Of a DNA stretch of 64,000 bases, positions 18,995-27,637 are shown in pieces (position 1 is the first letter of the stretch; each line of letters begins with the position of its first letter). The DNA lies in NCBI RefSeq assembly GCF_003054245.1, contig NZ_QBKR01000001.1, positions 62,001 to 126,000 on the forward strand, read 5' to 3'. The DNA comes from Melghirimyces profundicolus (GTDB lineage Bacteria > Bacillota > Bacilli > Thermoactinomycetales > DSM-45169). The position numbers were made by a program, and so were the translations under genes. The notes below the pieces were generated by a model. That model was not told the origin of the DNA, ran no database searches, and was given only the letters and a program-made list of their open reading frames with translations.

Positions 18995-19498
18995 ATGGGA
19001 AGCATGGAAGACTGGGAGTCCGCGCTGGACGACATCGATTGGAATGACGTCCTGGAAGAAGTCGACGGCGAACTGCTGGAAAATTTGGCGAGAGAGCTCC
19101 GTTTTGGTACATACGAAGCCTTGAGGAAATCGTCCCGTCCCTTGGGTGACGGCTTTCAAATCACGCGCCTTTCGGACGGCAATTGGGCTTTTTGGAACGA
19201 ACAGACCTATGTGCAGGAAGATATCCGGTATTTTGACACGGTGCAGCACTTCCTCCATTTCGCCCTGGAGCAATTCAATTTGGGAGAAGAAGAAGTTCGC
19301 GAACTGATTCAGCTCCTGGATCAAACCCCGCGCCTGAAACGATGTGCGGTCTGTGACCTTCACTTCAACCCGGAGGATGAGGCCCGTCGGGAACTGGGGA
19401 TTGAAGGGATCTACCTCGACGAGGAGAATCAGGAAGGAGAATGCTGCTCCCCTCAGTGTGCCGTGGAAGCGGTTTTGCACGAAATGAAAGAAGGATAA
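18995..19498 (+). CDS. Hypothetical protein with a C-terminal Cys-rich motif
   Basis: A 167-residue acidic cytoplasmic protein I do not recognise. There is no signal peptide or membrane segment. The first 120 residues are mostly helical and acidic. The C-terminal part carries CAVC followed about 35 residues later by CCSPQC, a pattern that could bind a zinc ion. AAAGGAGG gives a strong start. The gene stands between mtaB and a broken acetyltransferase, 30 bases before the latter. Confidence 0.75.
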   Translation: MGSMEDWESALDDIDWNDVLEEVDGELLENLARELRFGTYEALRKSSRPLGDGFQITRLSDGNWAFWNEQTYVQEDIRYFDTVQHFLHFALEQFNLGEEEVRELIQLLDQTPRLKRCAVCDLHFNPEDEARRELGIEGIYLDEENQEGECCSPQCAVEAVLHEMKEG

Positions 19499-19527
19499 AA
19501 ACCGGGGAAGTAAAGGAGAGAGACCAT

Positions 19528-19857
19528 TTGAGCGAACAGGAGGCGGTGAACCGACCCCCCTTCATCGGCCGAAAAATCATTCGTGAGTGGATTCTGGAGG
19601 AAGGCATGCGGGAGGTGACGGCGGAGACCGACCGGGATGCCGTCGGTTTTTATCGCCGTCTGGGCTTTGAAATTCGCTCCCTCGGGGAAAGATACCCCGG
19701 AAGGGGAACGCTTCCGATGCACTCTTTTAATGAAAAACGGATTCCGGTGAAGTCAGGGCCGCTGAGAGGGAAGCGACCCAGGCGGGACTGGAAGCGTTGT
19801 GAAAAAGTGAGCGGCAGCATTACCCAAAGCCGCTTCGGCGAGACTTGTGCTCTGTGA
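19528..19857 (+). pseudogene. Truncated GNAT acetyltransferase remnant
   Basis: The segment IGRKIIREWILEEGMREVTAETDRD followed by AVGFYRRLGFEIRSLGERYPG (split here for length) is the C-terminal half of a GNAT N-acetyltransferase: the acetyl-CoA helix, then the AVGFYRRLGF strand. Most of the N-terminal half is absent. Only about eleven residues separate a TTG codon, which keeps a good AAAGGAG Shine-Dalgarno, from the middle of the domain. This suggests an internal deletion. The C-terminus runs out of the domain into the dispersed repeat copy B. No functional enzyme is expected. Confidence 0.65.
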
Positions 19858-19870
19858 GTGCACAGCGGGA
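19787..19870. repeat. Dispersed palindromic repeat, copy B
   Basis: Carries the reverse complement of the right arm seen in the other copies (AAGCGTTGTGAAAAAGTGAG, then CGGCAGCATTACCCAAAGCC), followed by the central module CGAGACTTGTGCTCTGTGAG. It supplies the reading-frame end of the broken acetyltransferase. Confidence 0.85.
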
Positions 19871-19988
19871 CCGCGAGGGAAGGGGAGGTTTTTTCATTCG
19901 GTTGACAGAGCGGATATGCTAAAATCGTTTCGCAGGGGCTTCATTGAACCAATAGAGAATCTGGAGCATCAGGAAGGGGTGTGATCCC

Positions 19989-20435
19989 GTGAGGGAAGTA
20001 TCCGCGGGAGGTGTGGTTTACCGGAGAGAGAGCGACGCGGGTTTGTCCATCTTGATGATCGAGGACCGGTATTCCCGCTGGACCTTGCCCAAGGGTAAGG
20101 TGGAATCCGGTGAGACTTATGAAGAAACAGCATTGCGGGAAATCCGGGAAGAGACGGGGATCCGGGGACGGATCGACCGACCTCTCAAAACCATCACCTA
20201 CCATTACTTCCATCCCGATCACGGGGACGTGGCGAAAGAAGTCCATTATTTTTTGGTTGAAGCGGAGGAAGGAAAGGCCACCCCCCAACTGTCGGAAATA
20301 TCGAAGGTGGCATGGCTGACACCGGGAGAAGCTTGGCGCCGGCAATCCTCCGAAGGCTACGACAACAACCACGATGTATTGCTGAAAGCTTTCGATTGTC
20401 TAGGAATCAAAGTGGACGGAAAGGAAGGAAACTGA
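19989..20435 (+). CDS. Nudix hydrolase
   Basis: A 148-residue protein with the Nudix box [23 protein letters not shown] split as GKVESGE and REIREETGI (about residues 37-59), which binds the metal for diphosphate hydrolysis. The preceding RWTLPKG motif is typical of MutT-like and diadenosine polyphosphate hydrolase-type members. The substrate cannot be told from sequence. The start is GTG 19989 behind AGGAAGGGG. It is one base from deoC, so the two are probably co-transcribed. Confidence 0.9.
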   Translation: MREVSAGGVVYRRESDAGLSILMIEDRYSRWTLPKGKVESGETYEETALREIREETGIRGRIDRPLKTITYHYFHPDHGDVAKEVHYFLVEAEEGKATPQLSEISKVAWLTPGEAWRRQSSEGYDNNHDVLLKAFDCLGIKVDGKEGN

Positions 20436-20436
20436 A

Positions 20437-21108
20437 ATGAATGCAAACAAATTGGCATCCATGATCGACCATACACTTCTGAAACCGGAAGCGACGGCGG
20501 ATCAGGTGGACCGTCTGTGTGAAGAAGCAAAAGAGTACGGATTCGCTTCGGTCTGCATCAACCCCCATTGGGTGAACCGGGCCTTCCAGCGCTTGGGTGG
20601 AACGGGGGTCAAAGTTTGTACCGTCATCGGTTTTCCCCTGGGTGCAACCACGAGCGAGACCAAGGCGTTTGAAACCCGGAACGCCATTGAAAACGGGGCC
20701 GGAGAAATCGATATGGTGATGAATATCGGGGCCCTGAAATCGGGGGACATCGATGGGGTCAGGAACGACATCGCCGCCGTGGTGGAAGCGGCGGAGGATG
20801 TCCCGGTCAAGGTGATCCTCGAGACCGGTCTCCTGAACGAGGAGGAAATCCGGGTCGCCTGTGAAAAGGCGAAAGCCGCGGGGGCCCGTTTCGTAAAGAC
20901 CTCCACGGGGTTCGGTCCCGGCGGGGCGACGGTGGAAGCCGTCAGGCTCATGCGCGGGACGGTGGGTCCAGAGATGGGGGTCAAAGCTTCAGGCGGGATC
21001 CGGGACCGTGAAACCGCCATGAAAATGGTCGAAGCGGGAGCGAATCGAATCGGCGCCAGCTCCGGCGTGGCCATTGTTACCGGAGGACGCGGGACGGACA
21101 ACTATTGA
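20437..21108 (+). CDS. deoC: Deoxyribose-phosphate aldolase
   Basis: Class I aldolase that cleaves 2-deoxyribose 5-phosphate to glyceraldehyde 3-phosphate and acetaldehyde, in deoxynucleoside catabolism. It is 223 residues. [12 protein letters not shown] at the N-terminus, [10 protein letters not shown], and the Schiff-base lysine in [14 protein letters not shown] are all present. The second catalytic lysine is in VKASGGIR. The 3' end overlaps the convergent transporter gene by seven bases. Confidence 0.96.
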   Translation: MNANKLASMIDHTLLKPEATADQVDRLCEEAKEYGFASVCINPHWVNRAFQRLGGTGVKVCTVIGFPLGATTSETKAFETRNAIENGAGEIDMVMNIGALKSGDIDGVRNDIAAVVEAAEDVPVKVILETGLLNEEEIRVACEKAKAAGARFVKTSTGFGPGGATVEAVRLMRGTVGPEMGVKASGGIRDRETAMKMVEAGANRIGASSGVAIVTGGRGTDNY

Positions 21109-22085
21109 TGCCATTTTAAGAGGGGATGCGTGGCAAACCGCTTGCCCGACCATAAGGGATTCCGTTCCGGGAGAAGCCGGGTGATGCCCCGTGCGAAGAG
21201 ACCGGAAAAGGGCAGTACGAACAGGGAGCAGATGACATTGTACAGTGTCTGAATATGGGCGATCTGAGTCGCCGGATGAGGGGAAAGCCAGTGAGCCATT
21301 CCGGCGATGGTTCCGACCCAGGGAGCGAACAGGAGAAGCCCTCCCAGATTGAGCATGAGGTGTGCCAAAGCCACCTGTTTGGCGGTGCGTCCCGCACCGA
21401 TGGAAGCCAAAAAACCGGTGATGCAGGTTCCCACATTGCTGCCCAGTACCACGGCGACCGCAAAGGGGAGCGGGATCATTCCCGTAGCGAAAAAACCCAT
21501 GGTAATGGCCACTGCCGCACTGCTGCTCTGGATCAGGGCTGTCAAGAGCGTGCCCGACAACAGGCCCGACCACACCGGATTGTATCCGCTGTCCAGTAAC
21601 GCAGCAATCCACCCCCGGCTTTTCAAGGGTCCCGCGATCCACTGCATCGCTTCCATTCCCAGAAAGATGCATCCAAATCCCCCGATGGCGAGTCCCAGTG
21701 CCGCCCCCTTTCTCCAGGGAACCATATAAAGGGCAGCCCCGGTCAGGATGAGCGGGAGGGCGAAATCTTCCACTTTCAGGGCCAGGATTTCCGTCGTGAC
21801 GGTGGTCCCGATATTGGAACCGAGGATGATGCCGATGGTTTGGGTGAAGGTGAGGAGTCCCGCGTTGACAAAACCGATCGTCAGGACGGTGACCGCACTG
21901 CTGCTCTGCAGAAAAAAAGTGGCCACCATGCCTGTCCAAAAGCCGCGCAGCGGCGTGCGGGTGAAACGCAACAGCCAACGTTGCATCCGATCCGCCGCCA
22001 GTTCCTGCAGCCCGACCCGGATCAGTTGCATCCCGAACAAAAATATGGCCAACCCTGTCGCAAATGGAATGACGATTTCTTTCAT
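21102..22085 (-). CDS. Na/Pi cotransporter family protein
   Basis: Integral membrane protein of the NptA/PNaS family (YqeW in Bacillus), predicted to import phosphate with sodium. It is 327 residues with eight or more hydrophobic segments. The two inverted QSSSA motifs of the family are present ([12 protein letters not shown] and [12 protein letters not shown]), each followed by a GSN(I/V)GT element. The start is ATG 22085, behind GGAGGAGG on the minus strand. The longer frame upstream lacks a binding site. yqeW is also near mtaB in Bacillus. Confidence 0.92.
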   Translation of the reverse strand: MKEIVIPFATGLAIFLFGMQLIRVGLQELAADRMQRWLLRFTRTPLRGFWTGMVATFFLQSSSAVTVLTIGFVNAGLLTFTQTIGIILGSNIGTTVTTEILALKVEDFALPLILTGAALYMVPWRKGAALGLAIGGFGCIFLGMEAMQWIAGPLKSRGWIAALLDSGYNPVWSGLLSGTLLTALIQSSSAAVAITMGFFATGMIPLPFAVAVVLGSNVGTCITGFLASIGAGRTAKQVALAHLMLNLGGLLLFAPWVGTIAGMAHWLSPHPATQIAHIQTLYNVICSLFVLPFSGLFARGITRLLPERNPLWSGKRFATHPLLKWHQ

Positions 22086-22174
22086 CGGACAGCCTCCTCC
22101 GCCTGTTATCCATGTATATGGCGGAGAGAGGACAGGCATGACAGTCCGGTGGTGAGCCCTGCGGGATCGTGTAC

Positions 22175-22200
22175 CGAAAAAAGCCCCCTTGGGGGCTCCA
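22175..22200 (-). terminator. Terminator of the minus-strand hypothetical gene
   Basis: The stem AGCCCCC / GGGGGCT is followed, on the minus strand, by six T (complement of 22177-22182). Confidence 0.8.
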
Positions 22201-22205
22201 ACACA

Positions 22206-22544
22206 TCAACGGTGACTGCGTTTGTGCGGCATATAGGGGGAAGGGTCCAGTCCGTGATCCGGTTCGAAGGGGCCCACCCACCCTGTGTTTCGCCCCGTCT
22301 TCCTTTTTTGCCGGTCGGGGGCGGGCCGGGGAGAACCGAAAATCGCCCGGGGTGGGAGCAGTCCGGGTTCCTCCCCGGGCATTTCCGCTGTTCCTCTGAA
22401 GGGGATCTCCCGTTCATCCGATTCCGGCGGCTCCCTTCGCTCTTCTTCCGCTCCGGCTTTTACATTCCTGGAACGGGCCAATTCCTCCTGTACGATTTCC
22501 CGGATCAACCGGTGCAGGTTTTCCGGCCGACGGTTTCTAATCAC
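22206..22544 (-). CDS. Hypothetical basic/acidic protein
   Basis: A 112-residue protein without recognisable domains. The N-terminal 26 residues form a charged amphipathic helix (LHRLIREIVQEELARS). The rest is rich in P, E, R and G and probably disordered. A strong AAAGGAGG binding site in front of GTG 22544, and a terminator after the stop, argue that it is a real gene. No function is proposed. Confidence 0.6.
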   Translation of the reverse strand: MIRNRRPENLHRLIREIVQEELARSRNVKAGAEEERREPPESDEREIPFRGTAEMPGEEPGLLPPRAIFGSPRPAPDRQKRKTGRNTGWVGPFEPDHGLDPSPYMPHKRSHR

Positions 22545-22689
22545 GGTCGGTTTCCTCCTTTAAGTGAGTTCCGGGGCATCCGTACCTCAATATATGTTTT
22601 TCCGGCCATGGTTGATCCTGTTTCCCGAACCGCTTCGCCGGGTGTCCTTTTTCTGATATAATACGGGCAACTGAAGGAAGGTGATCACC

Positions 22690-23034
22690 GTGTCGGATTG
22701 TATTTTCTGCAAAATTGTGAAGGGCGATGTCCCCTCGGAAAAAGTGTACGAAGATGAGAGCGTACTGGCTTTTAAGGACATCCATGCCCAGGCACCGGTT
22801 CATCTGTTGGTGATTCCCAAAGCCCATATCCCCTCCGTGCGGGAGTTGGGTGAGAAGGACGGAGCCCTTCTGGGACGAATTTTCTCCACCATCAACCGGC
22901 TCGCCGAAGAGAACGGCCTCGCGGAACGGGGTTTTCGAATTGTGAACAACTGCGGGGAAGAGGGCGGACAAACGGTTCATCACATCCATTTTCATCTGCT
23001 GGGAGGACGGTCTCTGACCTGGCCTCCGGGTTAA
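22690..23034 (+). CDS. hit: HIT-family nucleotide hydrolase
   Basis: A 114-residue histidine triad protein of the HINT type, hydrolysing nucleoside phosphoramidates or dinucleoside polyphosphates. The catalytic HIT motif HxHxH is at H98, H100 and H102 within HHIHFHLLGG. The N-terminal CxxC (C4, C7) is usual for zinc-binding bacterial HINTs. I chose GTG 22690 because AAGGAAGGTG overlaps the earlier GTG at 22681. A TATAAT box at 22657-22662 may be its promoter. Confidence 0.9.
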   Translation: MSDCIFCKIVKGDVPSEKVYEDESVLAFKDIHAQAPVHLLVIPKAHIPSVRELGEKDGALLGRIFSTINRLAEENGLAERGFRIVNNCGEEGGQTVHHIHFHLLGGRSLTWPPG

Positions 23035-23040
23035 TGTCTT

Positions 23041-23070
23041 TTGACACTGTTTTTGGTCGTGTAGTATAAT
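23041..23070 (+). promoter_or_regulatory. Consensus sigma-A promoter of rpsU
   Basis: A perfect TTGACA (23041-23046) and a perfect TATAAT (23065-23070) with an 18-base spacer, right after the HIT gene stop. Confidence 0.88.
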
Positions 23071-23077
23071 AGACGTG

Positions 23078-23247
23078 TTTTAATTCCCGACGCATCGGGT
23101 CTGTGTGATGCCGCAGGGACTGGTCTGGTTCGGGGTACGAGTTGTTCCTTCTTTGGAACCGTTCGCTTGTATCCGCCATCAATCAGGATTTGCTTCATCC
23201 CGGCGGTTCACCCCGGGCGTTTGAAGCCCGCGGAGGGAGGGATAACC
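23078..23247 (+). other. Long 5' leader of rpsU
   Basis: About 170 bases separate the strong promoter from the rpsU start. They contain a GGGC-TTTGAA-type hairpin with GCCC near 23217-23230, just before the ribosome binding site, plus other GC-rich pairings. No open frame with a binding site is seen. Autogenous regulation by a ribosomal protein is possible but I do not recognise a known leader. Confidence 0.35.
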
Positions 23248-23418
23248 ATGGCGGAAGTTCACGTTCGCAAAAACGAAACGCTGGACAAAGCGTTGCGCCG
23301 CTTCAAAAAGTCCATCGCCAAAGACGGGACGATGCGGGAAGTGAAGAAGCGCAAGTTCTACGAAAAACCCAGCGTCAAGCGCAAGAAAAAATCCGACGCA
23401 GCTCGGAAACGGAAATAA
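23248..23418 (+). CDS. rpsU: 30S ribosomal protein S21
   Basis: A 56-residue highly basic protein with the S21 signature [19 protein letters not shown] and a lysine/arginine-rich tail. It binds near the 3' end of 16S rRNA and helps initiation. The ATG follows GGAGGGAGG; the frame extends upstream but lacks another binding site. It is followed after about 20 bases by yqeY, the standard pair in Firmicutes. Confidence 0.97.
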   Translation: MAEVHVRKNETLDKALRRFKKSIAKDGTMREVKKRKFYEKPSVKRKKKSDAARKRK

Positions 23419-23439
23419 CACAGTGAGGTGGAGCTCCAG

Positions 23440-23883
23440 GTGACCCTGACTGAGCGGTTGAACCAGGATATGAAAACCGCGATGAAAGAAAAAGATAAGT
23501 TAACTCTCTCCGTCCTTCGGATGGTCCGCTCCGCTCTGAAAAACAAGGAAATCGAACTGAAGCGCCCCCTGGATGAAGAGGAAGCACTCGGTGTGGTTTC
23601 CAAGGAGCTTAAGCAACGCAAGGACTCCCTCCATGAATTTGAGCAGGCCGGAAGGGAGGACCTTGCTCAAAAAACCCGGGACGAGATCGCGGTTCTGAAA
23701 CAGTATCTGCCGGAACAATTGACCGAAGAGGAGTTGCGGCAGATTGTCCGGGAGACTGTCGCTGAAACCGGAGCTTCTTCCAAAGCCGACATGGGCAAGG
23801 TGATGAAAGCCATCATGCCCAAGGTGAAGGGACGTGCTGACGGCAAGCGGGTCAATCGGATGGTTCAGGAAGAATTGCAGTAA
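23440..23883 (+). CDS. yqeY: GatB/YqeY domain protein
   Basis: A 147-residue helical protein of the YqeY family, related to the C-terminal tRNA-binding domain of GatB. Its role is not established. Signatures include [30 protein letters not shown] and [10 protein letters not shown]. The start chosen is GTG 23440, which aligns with the family N-terminus and has GAGGTGGAG just upstream. It is coupled to rpsU and ended by a terminator. Confidence 0.93.
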   Translation: MTLTERLNQDMKTAMKEKDKLTLSVLRMVRSALKNKEIELKRPLDEEEALGVVSKELKQRKDSLHEFEQAGREDLAQKTRDEIAVLKQYLPEQLTEEELRQIVRETVAETGASSKADMGKVMKAIMPKVKGRADGKRVNRMVQEELQ

Positions 23884-23914
23884 AACACAGCGCCCCCAAA
23901 CGCTGTGTTTTTTT
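23884..23914 (+). terminator. Terminator after yqeY
   Basis: The stem AACACAGCG / CGCTGTGTT is followed by a T-run. Confidence 0.92.
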
Positions 23915-23997
23915 ATCTTTTTTCTGCTAAAAATAGTGGATAGGCGAAACTTACGATCCATTCATCCGTATAATCCATAGGGGGGAGGTGATGGTGG

Positions 23998-25350
23998 GTG
24001 AAGAGGCTGGTATCAGGTGTGCTCCTGTTTCTCTCTGTTTTCACCTTTGCCGTGGCGGCACCCGGGGTCGGCGCCGAAGACACCGGGGGGCGGCCGGTGT
24101 ACTGGGTCCCCCTTGAACAGAATGTGGAACGGGGATTGGCCCGGTTTCTCGACCGGGCTTTCCGTGAAGCTGACCAAGTGGGAGCAAAAGCCGTGGTGCT
24201 GAAGATGGACACCCTCGGCGGGGATGTGGGGGCGGCGCTTGAAATCGGCAAGCGGATTCGCGCGTCGCAGATTCCTGTCACCGTTTACATAAAAGGCGAG
24301 GCCATTTCTGCAGGTGCCTACATCGCGCTGAATGCGGATCATATTCTGATGACCCCCGGCAGCGCCATCGGGGCCGCGGAGCCGAGAACCTTGGATGGCA
24401 GGACCGCGGACCCTAAAACCGTGGCTTTCTGGGAATCCAACATGCGGGCGGCCGCAGAGTCCCAGGGGCGTGATCCTGAGATCGCCGCCGGCATGGTGGA
24501 CCGGAACCTGGTGATTGAAGGTGTCAAAGAGAAAGGGGAATTGATCAGTCTTTCCGCCCGTCAGGCCGTGAAGCAGGATCTGGCGGACCGGATCGTCTCC
24601 GGGGAAAAGGAGGTGTATCGGTTTCTCAACGTTTCCGCTTCCGACATTGTCCGGGTCGAGCTGACGCCAAGTGAACGACTGGCCCGGTTTGTGACCAGCC
24701 CTTACGTGATTCCGATCTTGTTTATGATCGGGTTGGCAGGGATCGCCATCGAAGTATTCACGCCGGGCTTTGGGTTTCCCGGAGTGATTGGGTTGGGAGC
24801 CTTCGGACTTTATTTTTTCGGTCACTATTTGGCGGGATTCGCCGGAGCGGAGACCTTCGTGTTGCTCGCGGCCGGTCTGATCCTCTTGATCATTGAAATC
24901 TTCGTGCCCGGGTTCGGCATCTTCGGCATACTGGGTCTTCTGTCGCTGGCCGCGGCGGTGGTCACTGCGGCCAGCGACCGGATGTTCAGCCTGGCTTCCT
25001 TTTTGATTGCGATGGGGGGGACGGCCGTCGGAATGTGGCTGGCTGTCCGCTATTTCGGTGCAAGAGGGTTTTGGAACCGGTTGGTCCTGAGTTCGGAACA
25101 AAACAACCAAACGGGTTACGTTTCCCGGACACAACAACCGGAGTTGGTGGGAAAACGAGGGAAAAGTCTCACCCCCCTTCGACCCGCCGGAGCGGCCATC
25201 GTGGGGGGAGTCCGCCGGGATGTGGTGAGTGAAGGAGGCTTCATTCCCGCAGGTACACCGGTGGAAGTTGTGGAGGTCCGGGGGGGCCGGGTGGTGGTAA
25301 GAACGGTGGAACCCGCTCCCGGGGAAAATCGGGATCAACCCGAAGTATAA
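23998..25350 (+). CDS. nfeD: NfeD-family membrane serine protease, long form
   Basis: A 450-residue protein with an N-terminal signal (about residues 1-25). A ClpP-class protease domain follows (about residues 30-225), with the catalytic serine in ISAGAYIAL near residue 104. Four to five membrane helices come next (about residues 240-350). The C-terminal OB-fold NfeD domain (about residues 380-440) has GGFIPAGTPVEVVEVRGGRVVV. Partner of the flotillin encoded directly downstream; the pair organises membrane microdomains (yqeZ-yqfA in Bacillus). The start is GTG behind GGGGAGGTGATG. Confidence 0.94.
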   Translation: MKRLVSGVLLFLSVFTFAVAAPGVGAEDTGGRPVYWVPLEQNVERGLARFLDRAFREADQVGAKAVVLKMDTLGGDVGAALEIGKRIRASQIPVTVYIKGEAISAGAYIALNADHILMTPGSAIGAAEPRTLDGRTADPKTVAFWESNMRAAAESQGRDPEIAAGMVDRNLVIEGVKEKGELISLSARQAVKQDLADRIVSGEKEVYRFLNVSASDIVRVELTPSERLARFVTSPYVIPILFMIGLAGIAIEVFTPGFGFPGVIGLGAFGLYFFGHYLAGFAGAETFVLLAAGLILLIIEIFVPGFGIFGILGLLSLAAAVVTAASDRMFSLASFLIAMGGTAVGMWLAVRYFGARGFWNRLVLSSEQNNQTGYVSRTQQPELVGKRGKSLTPLRPAGAAIVGGVRRDVVSEGGFIPAGTPVEVVEVRGGRVVVRTVEPAPGENRDQPEV

Positions 25351-25370
25351 AAATGTGAAGGGGGATGTAT

Positions 25371-26348
25371 ATGGAAGCGAGTGTATTGACCATTCTGTTT
25401 ATCGCTGTCATCGCGATTGTGGCGTTGTCCGTCCTCTTTACCTTTGTCCCGGTCATGTTGTGGATCTCCGCCATGGCATCGGGGGTTTATGTGGGATTGA
25501 CCACCCTGATCGGCATGCGCCTCAGGAGGATTATCCCCGCCCGCATCATCAATCCGTTGATCAAAGCGAGAAAAGCGGGTCTTGATGTGACGATTGAAAA
25601 ATTGGAGACACATTATCTTGCCGGGGGTAACGTGGATCGTGTGGTGGATGCCTTGATCGCGGCGCAGCGGGCGGACATCGACCTGCTGTTCGAACGGGCG
25701 GCGGCCATTGACCTGGCGGGGCGGGATGTTCTGAAAGCCGTCCAGATGAGCGTCAATCCCAAAGTGATTGAAACGCCGGTGGTGTCCGCCGTGGCCAAAG
25801 ACGGCATTGAAGTGAAAGTGCGGGCCCGGGTGACGGTTCGGGCCAATATTGACCGCCTCGTCGGGGGCGCGGGTGAAGAGACGATCATTGCCCGTGTCGG
25901 TGAAGGGATCGTGACCACCAACGGTTCCGCCGAGAGCCACAAAGCCGTTCTGGAAAATCCGGACCTGATTTCCAATACGGTGCTGGAAAAAGGACTGGAC
26001 TCGGGAACCGCCTTTGAGATCCTCTCCATCGACATCGCCGATGTCGATGTGGGTAAAAACATCGGGGCTGAACTTCAAACCGACCAGGCCGAGGCGGACA
26101 AAAACATCGCCCAGGCCAAAGCCGAGGAGCGCCGGGCGATGGCGGTGGCCAAGGAACAGGAGATGCGGGCCCGCGTGGAAGAAATGCGCGCCAAAGTGGT
26201 GGAAGCCGAAGCGAAGGTTCCCGAGGCGATGGCGGAAGCTCTCCGTGCCGGAAAACTGGGTGTGATGGATTATTACAACATGCAAAACGTCATGGCGGAC
26301 ACGGATATGCGCAAATCCATCTCCAAAACGGACGATGAAGATGAATGA
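25371..26348 (+). CDS. floA: Flotillin-like protein FloA
   Basis: Membrane microdomain scaffold. It is 325 residues. The N-terminal hydrophobic hairpin (about residues 5-45) inserts into the membrane. A SPFH/band-7 domain follows, with [29 protein letters not shown]-type sequence (split: [27 protein letters not shown]). The C-terminal coiled coil is rich in EA repeats ([19 protein letters not shown]). I chose ATG 25371 over 25365, because the latter overlaps the AAGGGGG binding site. It is co-transcribed with nfeD. Confidence 0.95.
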   Translation: MEASVLTILFIAVIAIVALSVLFTFVPVMLWISAMASGVYVGLTTLIGMRLRRIIPARIINPLIKARKAGLDVTIEKLETHYLAGGNVDRVVDALIAAQRADIDLLFERAAAIDLAGRDVLKAVQMSVNPKVIETPVVSAVAKDGIEVKVRARVTVRANIDRLVGGAGEETIIARVGEGIVTTNGSAESHKAVLENPDLISNTVLEKGLDSGTAFEILSIDIADVDVGKNIGAELQTDQAEADKNIAQAKAEERRAMAVAKEQEMRARVEEMRAKVVEAEAKVPEAMAEALRAGKLGVMDYYNMQNVMADTDMRKSISKTDDEDE

Positions 26349-26391
26349 TCCGCTTTCCCACGGTTAACCCTTCGGGAGGGGAGGTAGGCTG

Positions 26392-26835
26392 ATGGAATGG
26401 TTGGGGGATCTGTTGGATATGGGCGGGATTCTCATCATCCCGATCCTGTATTTTCTCCTCGCGGGTTTTATGCGCCGCCTCCGTGACGGGGCGGACGGGA
26501 ACAGCGGGACGGAAAAAAGGAAGCCCTGGTTCAACCCCTGGGACGAAGAAGAAGTGGTTTCGGATCGCCGGGAATCTCCCGGTGAACCGAAAGACGGCAA
26601 CCGAACTTTGTCGCGGGTCCGTGCGACCCCCGGCGTCGCACCCGCCGCTCAACTGTCCGGGGAATTGACCCGGGATCTGTCCCCCCAAGTCCTTCGGAAA
26701 ACCGGAAAGAGGCAAGGTCGTCGGCAAGCCGCTCTTTTGGGTGAACCGCTGAAGCGGAAGGATTGGCGCCGGGCCGTCATCTTAAAGGAGATCTTGGATG
26801 AGCCGGTGTCGAGACGTCGGCGGCGCCGAAGATGA
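26392..26835 (+). CDS. Hypothetical single-pass membrane protein
   Basis: A 147-residue protein with one N-terminal hydrophobic segment (about residues 8-26), then a long, charged and probably disordered region. The C-terminal motif WRRAVILKEILDEP is followed by an arginine run. It follows floA by 44 bases and may belong to the nfeD-floA operon, in the position of Bacillus yqfB, although no similarity to that protein is claimed. The start is supported by GGAGGGGAGG. Function unknown. Confidence 0.75.
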   Translation: MEWLGDLLDMGGILIIPILYFLLAGFMRRLRDGADGNSGTEKRKPWFNPWDEEEVVSDRRESPGEPKDGNRTLSRVRATPGVAPAAQLSGELTRDLSPQVLRKTGKRQGRRQAALLGEPLKRKDWRRAVILKEILDEPVSRRRRRRR

Positions 26836-26845
26836 ACGACGAGAA

Positions 26846-26872
26846 ACGGAGGGGCCGGCCCTCCGTTTTTTT
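26846..26872 (+). terminator. Terminator after the floA cluster
   Basis: The stem CGGAGGG / CCCTCCG with a GCCGG loop is followed by seven T. Confidence 0.9.
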
Positions 26873-26899
26873 ATGCCATTTCCATGGAAGGATGTGCAT

Positions 26900-26930
26900 T
26901 GGATGGTTCTTGTGCCTCCGCTTCAAACTA
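26900..26930 (+). promoter_or_regulatory. Candidate sigma-G promoter of the SASP gene
   Basis: TGGATG (26900-26905) and CAAACTA (26924-26930) with an 18-base spacer, near the sigma-G patterns TGMATA and CATWHTA with mismatches in each box. SASP genes are sigma-G controlled in Bacillus. Confidence 0.35.
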
Positions 26931-26952
26931 CGGGTACAGGAGGTGAAAAAGA

Positions 26953-27156
26953 ATGGCCCGCAACCGTAATAACAACCGGTTGTTGGTCCCCGGAGCCAAC
27001 GCCGCGATCCAGCAGTACAAAGAAGAAATCGCTTCCGAATTCGGCGTCCAGCTGGGGGAATCCTCCACCGCCCGTGCCAACGGTTCCGTCGGTGGAGAGA
27101 TCACCAAGCGTCTGGTTCGACAGGCCCAGCAGCAGCAATCCGGCCAGCAACAATAA
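26953..27156 (+). CDS. Alpha/beta-type small acid-soluble spore protein
   Basis: A 67-residue DNA-binding spore protein that protects forespore DNA. The pattern [20 protein letters not shown] contains the GPR cleavage site (EE-IASEFGV, cut expected after E25). The second half has the conserved [12 protein letters not shown] segment. The C-terminus is glutamine-rich (QQQQSGQQQ). It is monocistronic with its own terminator. gpr, encoding the protease that digests it, is in the same window at 2.8 kb. Confidence 0.96.
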   Translation: MARNRNNNRLLVPGANAAIQQYKEEIASEFGVQLGESSTARANGSVGGEITKRLVRQAQQQQSGQQQ

Positions 27157-27176
27157 CGAAATCATCCTTGGTTATC

Positions 27177-27208
27177 GAAGATGCGGTTTTTACGACCGCA
27201 TCTTTTTG
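27177..27208 (+). terminator. Terminator after the SASP gene
   Basis: The stem AGATGCGGT / ACCGCATCT (27179-27187 and 27195-27203) is followed by a T-run. Confidence 0.9.
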
Positions 27209-27292
27209 TTGTGTTTTTATCCCGTTACGGCGGGTCTGTGGCGAGAGCTCCTCACATAAAAATTCCCTGACCCCATCGTTTTGGATCTTGTC

Positions 27293-27322
27293 TCATAATT
27301 CCCGGGGCTTGTTCATAAGGGT
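27293..27322 (+). promoter_or_regulatory. Candidate sigma-E promoter of yqfC-yqfD
   Basis: TCATAAT (27293-27299), a 14-base spacer and CATAAGGGT (27314-27322), close to the sigma-E boxes KMATATT and CATACANT. Both genes are mother-cell genes in Bacillus. Confidence 0.4.
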
Positions 27323-27345
27323 TATTAAGGATGGAGGGCTGTTCC

Positions 27346-27624
27346 ATGAGGAATCTGGGCAGCAAAATGAAAAAAGTCGCTTCGGATTGGTTGGACATTC
27401 CACAGGACATTGCCGCCAACCTGCCTCGTGTCCTGATGATCGGTCCTTACCGGGCCCACATTGAAAATCATCAGGGCGTGGAACGGTTCAGCCGGACCGA
27501 ATTGCGGTTGAAAACAGCCAGGGGCCCCTTGTCCGTCACCGGACAGAAGCTGGTCATCCATGCGATCTACCCCGACGAAGTGTGGGTGGAAGGGGAGATC
27601 ACTGAGGTGAAGTTCCTGGGTTAA
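27346..27624 (+). CDS. yqfC: Sporulation protein YqfC
   Basis: A 92-residue protein of the YabP/YqfC family, mother-cell expressed and needed for efficient sporulation in Bacillus; the mechanism is unclear. Sequence features are DIPQDIAANLPRVLMIG and GPLSVTGQKLVIHAI, with the acidic GEITEVKFL end. The start is ATG 27346 behind GGAGGG (27333-27338). It is followed after 13 bases by yqfD, the usual pair. Confidence 0.9.
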   Translation: MRNLGSKMKKVASDWLDIPQDIAANLPRVLMIGPYRAHIENHQGVERFSRTELRLKTARGPLSVTGQKLVIHAIYPDEVWVEGEITEVKFLG

Positions 27625-27637
27625 GGGGAGAAGACGG

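Noticed and set aside
20989-22281. 430-codon minus-strand frame overlapping the transporter
   Set aside because: It is the alternate frame of the transporter gene, whose QSSSA motifs fix the right frame.
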